From Phragmites australis (taxonomy: Eukaryota; Streptophyta; Magnoliopsida; Poales; Poaceae): a stretch of 64,000 nucleotides of DNA. Shown piece after piece: positions 57,722 to 64,000 of this stretch. The notes below the pieces were generated by a model, which saw only the letters and a list, made by a program, of their open reading frames with translations, was not told the origin of the DNA and searched no databases. Location: positions 193,501-257,500 of the forward strand of contig NC_084939.1 of the NCBI RefSeq assembly GCF_958298935.1, in the 5' to 3' direction. Made by a program: the position numbers and the translations under genes. The first letter of the stretch is position 1. Every line of letters begins with the position of its first letter.

Positions 57722-60700
57722 CTATGGGAAGAACTTGCGCAGGTGCTCGATGTTCCACGGGTTGGGGAGTGGCTGCCCATCTTCTGCAGCCAACCGAAAA
57801 GAGCCTTCTCGTGGGACACCGATGACGGTAAAGGGGCCTTCCCACATAGGGGACATCTTATTCTTTCCTTCGCGCGACTGGACGCGTCGGAGAACTAAAT
57901 CCCCCACCTCGAAAGACCGGGCCCGGACGTGGCACTGATGATAGCGCCGCAGGCTTTGCTGGTAGCAGGCTGCTCGGACGGCGGCACGCCAGTGGCGCTC
58001 TTCCAAATAGTCAACGTCGTCGCGCCTCTGCTGCTCCTGTTCGCCTTCAGAGTAGTTATGCACCCGAGGGGAGCCTAGAGTGAGCTCGGAGGGAAGGACC
58101 GCCTCAGCGCCGTACACGAGGAAGAAAGGAGTCTCCCCAGTAGAGCGGCTCGGCGTGGTCCGGTTGGCCCATAGCACGGCAGGCAGCTCGTCGATCCACC
58201 CTTTCCCGTGCTTTGCGAGCACGTTGTAGGTCCGGGTTTTGAGCCCCTTCAGTATCTCCATGTTGGCGCGCTCGACCTGCCCATTGCTCCAAGGATGAGC
58301 GACGGAGGCGAAGCAGAGCTTGATGCCGAGGTATTTGCAGTAGTCCCCGAACAGGGCACTTGTGAACTGAGTGCCGTTGTCAGTGATGATCTGGTTCGGG
58401 ACACCAAAGCGACTGGTGATGCCGCGGATAAACTGGAGCGTCGTGTTCTTGGTCACCTTGATGACTGGGACCGCCTCCGACCACTTGGTGAACTTGTTGA
58501 TGGCGACGTAGAGGTACTCATAGCCCCCAACTGCTCGGGGGAATGGACCCAGAATGTCCAGCCCTCAGACCGCGGAAGGCCATGACAGGGGGATGGTGTG
58601 AAGAGCCTGAGCTGGCTGGTGAATCTGCTTTGCGTGGAACTGGCACGCTCTGTAGTGCCGAACCAGCTCGGAAGCATCCTGGAGGGCTGTAGGCCAGTAG
58701 AAACCTTGCCGGAAGGCCTTCCCGACCAACGTGTGGAACGATGCATGGCCACCGCACTCGCCCTCGTGGATCTCAGCGAGAAGTTCACCGCCTTCTGCCC
58801 GGGAGATGCATTTCAGGAGAATGCCGTCTGCGCTATGCCGGTAGAGATCCCCATCTACTATGGCATAGCGTTTGAATTGCCGAGCAACTCTTTCGGCAGA
58901 CGCCTCATCCCCGGGGAGGAACTTTTCCTTCAAGTACCCTCGGATGTCGTCCATCCACGAGGCATCTTGAGAACAATCAGCAAGCACAGCGCACTTGCCA
59001 GACAGCGGCACCCTGACGGGGCTTCCCACGGAGGGCGCCGCCGGGGTCCCCTGAATTGAGTTCGAGGTTTCCCCTTCGCCCTGTTCGGCAGGCAGGGCAG
59101 AAGGCCGTGTGAGTCTTTCTTCAAAGACTCCGGCAGGGACGCGCGCACGAGAGGAGGCCAGGCGGGAGAGGTCGTTGGCCAGAGCGTTGTCGCGGTGCGG
59201 TATGTGCCGCAGCTCTAGGCTGTCGAAGAGCTTCTCCAGCTTCCTAACCGCCGCCACGTACGCCGCCATTTGAGGATCCGTGCACTGGTACTCTTTAGAT
59301 ACCTGGTTGACCACCAGCTGGGAGTCTCCCTTGGCCAGGAGGCGACGAACCACGAGGCCCACCGCGGCCCGGAGGCCAGCGATGAGACCCTCATTTTCCG
59401 CCATATTGTTGGACGCACGGGACTGCAACTGCACGACGTACCGGAGTTCTTCACCTGTTGGGGAGGTGAGAACCACTCCGGCCCCCGCGCCTTTCAGCGT
59501 GAGGGAACCGTCAAAGTGCATGATCCAGTACCCGGGCGTGTCGTGCCCGGGATATGTGCAGATCTCTTCTGGGACGACCTCAGGGACGGGCGTCCATTCT
59601 GCCATGAAGTCAGAGAGCGCTTGGGTTTTGATCGCCTGGCTGCTGACGAAGTGCAGGTCGAACTCCGCCAGCTCCACCGCCCACTTGACTACACGTCCAG
59701 TGCCCTCTCGGTTCCGGAGGATGGGCCCCAGCGGGTACGTGGTAACCACCGAGACCTTGTGCGCCTGGAAGTAGTGGCGCAGCTTTCGGGAAGCGACGAG
59801 CACGGCGTAGAGCAGCTTCTGAGCTTGAGGGTATCTTGTCTTGGCTTCCCAGAGAACTTCACTGACGAAGTACACCGGTCGCTGTACCCGGCGGGCCCGG
59901 GTTGTGACCTCACCCGAGGGCCCGCTAGAGCCCCCGAGCTCGGCGACGTGGTCGGGGCTGACTGGGTCCTCGGGCTCGGCTCCCTGCTTGGGAGGAGCCA
60001 AGTGCTCGGGCTCGACCTCCTGCTCAGGGGGAGCCGCGAGGACGGGGGAGTGCCCGGGGGCAGCTGGGAGCTGGGACCCAGCATCGGACCCCGAGCACTC
60101 GTCGTGCTCCACCACCAGGACCATGCTTATGACCTGAGGAGTGGCCGATACGTAGAGTAGCAGTGGCTCGCCTTCGGACGGGGCCACCATCATGTGTGGT
60201 AAGGTGAGGTACTTCTTCAGATCACGGAATGCCTGCTCGGCCTTCGGCGTCCAGTCGAAACGACCGGTCTTCTTCAGCAGCTTGAAGAGGGGGAGTCCTC
60301 GCTCCCCAAGTTTGGAGATGAAGCGCCCGAGGGCCGCCATGCAGCCGACGAGAGGCTGGACCTCCTTGAGTCGACCCAGGGGTCGCATCTGCTCGATGGT
60401 CCGGATCTTCTCAGGGTTGGCCTCGATTCCTCGGCTGGAGACCAAGAAACCGAGGAGCTTGCCCGCCGGCACCCTGAAGACGCATTTCTCAGGGTTGAGC
60501 TTCAGGAGAGTGGTGCGGAGACTGTTGAAAGTCTCGGCAAGGTCTTCGAGCAGGGTGGCGCGGTCTCGGGATTTGACCACGAGATCGTCGATGTAGGCCT
60601 CGACGTTGCGGCCAACCTGCGAATCAAGGGTGATGCGGATAGTGCGCTGGAAAGAAGACCCAGCGTTGCGCAAACCAAAAGGCATCGACACATAGCAATA

Positions 60701-61122
60701 AATCCCCACCGAAGTGGCAAAGGTAGTTTTTTCTTCATCCTCCCTGGCCATACGAATCTGGTGGTAACCAGAGTTTGCATCCAAAAAACACAAAAGATCG
60801 CATCCCGCGGTCGCATCTACAATTTGATCTATACGGGGCAAAGGAAAAGGATCTTTGGGGCAAGCTTTGTTTAGATCGGTGTAGTCCACACACATGCGGA
60901 GTTTGCCGTTGGCCTTCGGGACGATTACTGGGTTCGCCAGCCACTCTGGGTGGAGGACTTCTCTGATAAACCCGGCATCAAGGAGCTTGCTGACTTGCTC
61001 CCGGATGAACTCCTAGCGCTCAGGCGTCTGCCGCCGGACCTTCTGCTTCACTGGGCGTGCGTCTGGGCGCACAGCCAGGTGGTGCTCGATCACCTCCCTA
61101 GGGATCCCGAGCAGCGACCGGG
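57722..61122 (-). pseudogene. Gypsy pol: reverse transcriptase, RNase H (two), integrase
   Basis: One frame can be followed through the whole segment. It starts near PREVIEHHLAVRPDARPVKQ, has a TAG at 61013-61015 where relatives have Gln, and then the RT core: [47 protein letters not shown] and YIDD, all catalytic Asp kept. The first RNase H is degraded-looking. A second, archaeal-type RNase H ([39 protein letters not shown]) marks the Tat lineage. The integrase zinc finger has [10 protein letters not shown] where a Cys pair is expected, so one Cys is lost. TGA at 58565-58567 replaces the Trp before GLDILGPFP. The DDE core keeps LDI, TDNG and GQVERAN. Protease and gag are absent. Confidence 0.9.
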
Positions 61123-61240
61123 GCCTCCGGAGCGAGGGGCTCCATTTCCCCGCTGGAGCCGGAACCGGAACGCTGGAGGCGGTGACCACCGGCCATTTTT
61201 TCTGCAGAAGAAAACAAACAAATTCAGGGATGCTTCCCCC

Positions 61241-61257
61241 CTACCTGGCGCGCCAGC
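61241..61257 (-). other. Primer-binding-like site
   Basis: On the minus strand the sequence gctggcgcgccaggtag directly follows the 5' LTR. tggcgcgccagg occurs at this place in many grass Gypsy elements. I do not assign a tRNA. Confidence 0.5.
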
Positions 61258-62702
61258 TGTCGGAGGATTAACTCCAGTCGCAGGGATCCCGAGAGACCCC
61301 TTTTTAGAGATTCGGCCGGGGGGATGATCCTGAAGGTGTTCGTCGGAGAAATAAATGGAAATTAACGCGATGGCCGGCGGGTGGTGGAGTGACCTAGTGC
61401 AAAAAGAAGTAAATGCACCGGAATTTAGACAGGTTCGGGCCGCACGGGGGCGTAACACTCTACTCCTGTATGGATACTGTGAATGCCTTGAGGAAGTCCC
61501 TCAAGGATGTTGCAGGTTACAAGAATATTTGTCTACTCTAGAGCTGAGGCTCCTTGTTCTTCAGCTTGTGTGTAACGTCCTCTCTTCAGAGAGGTGGTTT
61601 GGGGGTGCTCCCTCCGTTTCGATCGATCGGTCGGGGGCTTGGGTCTCTGATCTGGTTTCCGATGATCGGTGGGTTCTTGTCTTCGGGGTGTCCTCGGGGT
61701 TCTTGTCTTTTTTCTGGGGGTTGAGCTTCCTTTTGCCGCCGGCTTCTTCAAATACATGCCAGCCGCGGTCTGCCTCTCACGGGGGGACACGAACTTCGAG
61801 GTGCCCTAAATGGAAAGGGCGTCATCATCACCTCTAGGCGAAGTGACCGGGGGTGGAAAAAGCGTTCCATGCCTGGTCACCCGTCGCCATAAATGCTCTG
61901 GCAACAGACGCCGTGGAGCGGGCCCGCCGGGCAGCCGCAGAGCGGCCCGGCGTGCCCGCCCTGTCTTGTTCCCCTGCCACAGCAGCGCGGCAGACGGAAC
62001 GCCTCGGCCCTTACAGCGCTATCCTGAGACGAGCCGGATTGCACGGGACGAGACCTGTGCAATTAATGACCCCACGCCTCTTTGCCATAACGTGGCAGGA
62101 ACTGACACTGAGTGCGGCGGGAGCAGTTGGAGAGAACAGGCCACGCACGCTCTTTAAATACGGCATCGGGCCTTTGACTTGCTAACACCTCATCGGTGGG
62201 CCCCTCGGGGGCCTTTGTCTGGGGGCCTCCTGAGTCGTCGGGGAACCGAGTGCTCGGGGGTACTGTTCACCTCCCCGAGCACTCTCTCCCGAGAACGCCC
62301 TTCCTTGGTCCTCGGGGTACCGAGTGCTCGGGGGTACTGTTCACCTCCCCGAGCACTCTCTCCCGAGAACGCTTGTACGGATCCTTGGGAACTGAGTGCT
62401 CGGGGACCGCTGCCCGCAGTCCCGAGCACTCTCTCCCAGAATTTCCTTCGACGGGTCCTCGGGGTTCCTGGGTGCTCGGGGGCCAGCGCACGTAACCCCG
62501 AGCACCACCTTCCCGGCACTCAGACTTCGTGGATCATCGGGGAACTGGGGTGCTCGGGGACCACCGACCGTGTCCCCGAGCGCCCTCTCCCGGGACTTAA
62601 TTTTTTTTACCTCGCGGAGGACACTCCGCGGGAGGGCGCCGCGTGGCGGATTGTTGGCCCAGCCTCAGGATTCGGGGAACCCCGGTTCCTGATACACCGA
62701 CA
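61258..62702 (-). repeat. 5' LTR of the Tat element (1,445 bp)
   Basis: On the plus strand it runs from tgtcggaggattaact to gatacaccgaca. It is the same family as the two solo LTRs at 26793 and 34478. 62238-62580 holds the GAGTGCTCGG/CCGAGCACTC palindrome units. Confidence 0.9.
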
Positions 62703-63423
62703 CTCGTACCCAAACACCTCAAAGTTTTTCATACCATTGTTTCCTGAGAGAACATGGTATTCTCCAAAACTCTAAATATACTTTGTATCCAAACAGACCC
62801 CGAGTAGCCACAGCCAGGGCACATGGTCCTGGATGGAACCAGCATCGCTCGCCAGAGCTTGGCAGTAAAGCCGCAGCACAAACCACCAGCAGAGCAATCC
62901 ATACCATCTGGACAAGATTGTCTTCAGTGAGTAGAGTACAGTTTCACCAGAAACATTCCTCGGGATTTCCCATCTTCAGCATGAAAGAGAACCAATAGGA
63001 TACCTACTAGTTCTTGCTTTACCAAGGCAAGATACATGGTCACAAAATTTCTGTTCCCAAGAGCAAGTGGCAAGTGCAGTAGTTACCTTTATTTTCTGAC
63101 CAAGGCTGATGTTTCAAGTACCGAAAAAATATTTGTAGTGGTATATACATTTCTGCTCTTCTAAAAGAAGAAAGGATACTGGCAACCGTTTGATATTATT
63201 ATACACTAATTTTCAAAAACATTGTGAAATATCTATTGTCATAACAAACAAAAAGAAAAAGAAGCACAAAGTCAGAGAAAAATGTGCAACACAAATCTCC
63301 ATTGCATCTAAACCTGTGGTGATGAGGGGTGAAATTCGTAAAACAATTCTCCACCGCATCAGTATCAAAAGGGACAAAAAAAATGCAGCATTAGTCAAAA
63401 ATAATTTTGCTCAAATCAACGCC
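62703..63423. other. Intergenic and 3' UTR of the Obg gene
   Basis: This AT-rich DNA contains no supported gene. 63160-63423 is probably the 3' UTR of the minus-strand Obg gene. Confidence 0.5.
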
Positions 63424-64000
63424 CTATGGATCCAAGTCATCATCCATAAGGTTTCTTAGACCGACTCTCAGATCAAGTACCCCCTCCTGCAAGATGGCAC
63501 ATACTGGAAATATTGGAACACCCTGCACTTTCCTCTTCAGTTCCTCGAACATTTCGTCAGCCCCTTCTTCGTCTATCTTGTTCACGACAATCAATGATGG
63601 CCTCCTTGTCAAGCCTTCTTGGTAATGCTCCAGCTCCATGACCAGATCTTGCAGTTGCTCCCATGGTGGGACACCCTTCCTGCCATTGAGTGTGGCTGCC
63701 AGGTCAAGCACATAAGCGAGAACTTTGGTGCGCTCTATGTGCCTCAAGAAAGCATGGCCCAGGCCACAATTCTCATGGGCTCCTTTGATCAGACCGGGTA
63801 TATCGGCCACTTTCACTGAGAAGTGGTCCTCATAGGTTAGGCTACCAATATTGGGCCTCAGTGTGGTGAACGCATAGTCAGCTATCTCCGGGCGAGCCCT
63901 AGAGAGAGCACTCAGTAATGTGCTCTTCCCGGCATTAGGCAAACCAACAAGACCCACGTCAGCAATGCTCTTCAGTTCCAAGATGAGCAAGGTCTTAGTT
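63424..64000 (-). CDS. Obg-family GTPase, 3' part (organellar type)
   Basis: The last 191 codons of a minus-strand gene are present; the 5' part lies beyond the window. The frame enters from the edge as TKTLLILELKSIADVG, so there is no start codon here. The G domain is clear: P-loop GLPNAGKSTL, switch region YAFTTLRPNIG, G3 DIPG, then LGHAFLRHIERTKVLAYVLD and the G4 motif NKID. It ends in GLRNLMDDDLDP. ELKSIADVGLVGLPNAGKST is diagnostic of Obg proteins, which assist assembly of the bacterial-type large ribosomal subunit. The short end after the G domain, without a C-terminal Obg extension, fits plant OBGM (mitochondrial) forms; that assignment is inference. No intron is visible in this part. 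Confidence 0.9.
   Translation of the reverse strand, partial: TKTLLILELKSIADVGLVGLPNAGKSTLLSALSRARPEIADYAFTTLRPNIGSLTYEDHFSVKVADIPGLIKGAHENCGLGHAFLRHIERTKVLAYVLDLAATLNGRKGVPPWEQLQDLVMELEHYQEGLTRRPSLIVVNKIDEEGADEMFEELKRKVQGVPIFPVCAILQEGVLDLRVGLRNLMDDDLDP

Larger units (their letters stand above)
51728..62702 (-). mobile_element. Tat-type Gypsy retrotransposon, deleted and 3'-truncated
   Basis: Reading on the minus strand: a full 5' LTR (62702 to 61258), a primer-binding-like site, a pol gene beginning directly in the reverse transcriptase region (gag and protease deleted), integrase, a repeat-containing noncoding region, an accessory gene on the opposite (plus) strand, a polypurine tract, and the first 567 bp of the 3' LTR (52294 to 51728). 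The second RNase H and the opposite-strand gene with a PF04195-type domain point to the Tat group (RIRE2/Grande-like). No target duplication can be read because the left end is truncated. Confidence 0.85.

Noticed and set aside
59270..60160. 296-codon plus-strand frame
   Set aside because: Antisense of the RNase H region of pol.
62703..62810. Possible MITE from the motifs tacccaaacacc and tatccaaacagacc
   Set aside because: The two motifs are in the same orientation, so they are not terminal inverted repeats.

Overview
The window is a stretch of a flowering-plant nuclear genome, most likely a grass (Poaceae). The evidence is spliced genes with GT..AG introns, very GC-rich first exons set in AT-rich flanks, plant-only gene families (GRAS, type 1 metallothionein, GH17-X8 glucanase, PSK-simulator-like), and a dense nest of LTR retrotransposons, MULE and hAT elements. 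I cannot name the species.

Layout. 1-800 is a Copia-like LTR fragment. 1918-4203 (-) is an intronless GRAS transcription factor. 5666-6809 holds a decayed PSK-simulator-like (DUF3475/DUF668) pseudogene. 7300-12570 looks like a decayed Gypsy element carrying a 51-bp minisatellite and a 109-bp array. 13465-16728 (+) is a six-exon rhomboid-like intramembrane protease gene. 17241-17735 is a hAT-type MITE with a perfect 8-bp target duplication, just upstream of an SCL30-like SR splicing factor gene (18340-21471, +, seven coding exons). 22425-26158 (+) is a GH17 beta-1,3-glucanase with a C-terminal X8 domain.

26793-36482 is nested transposon territory. Two solo LTRs of one Gypsy family lie in opposite orientation (26793-28228 and 34478-35934). 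Between them is a MITE-like element split by a very long Gypsy-like LTR, which is itself split by a Copia solo LTR (31625-33385, exact 5-bp target duplication). 36870-41190 is a degenerate Copia element. 41763-42443 (-) is a small aspartic-protease-derived gene that has lost its catalytic Asp.

43057-51632 contains a direct duplication of a type 1 metallothionein gene and its upstream flank. The second copy is interrupted by a 3-kb MULE-like element and a 600-bp hAT element at the same target site. Copy B is followed closely, after about 95 bp, by a Tat-type Gypsy retrotransposon (51728-62702, minus strand). That element has a truncated 3' LTR, no gag or protease, a pol with single nonsense codons, and a two-exon accessory gene on the opposite strand with its own TATA box. 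The window ends inside the 3' part of an Obg-family GTPase gene (63424-64000, -).

The host genes do not form a pathway. Points worth checking are the TGA-CGG stop that removes a GPI-signal-like tail from the glucanase, the metallothionein duplication broken at its stop codon, the antisense gene of the Tat element, and the arrays of short palindromes inside two unrelated LTR families.
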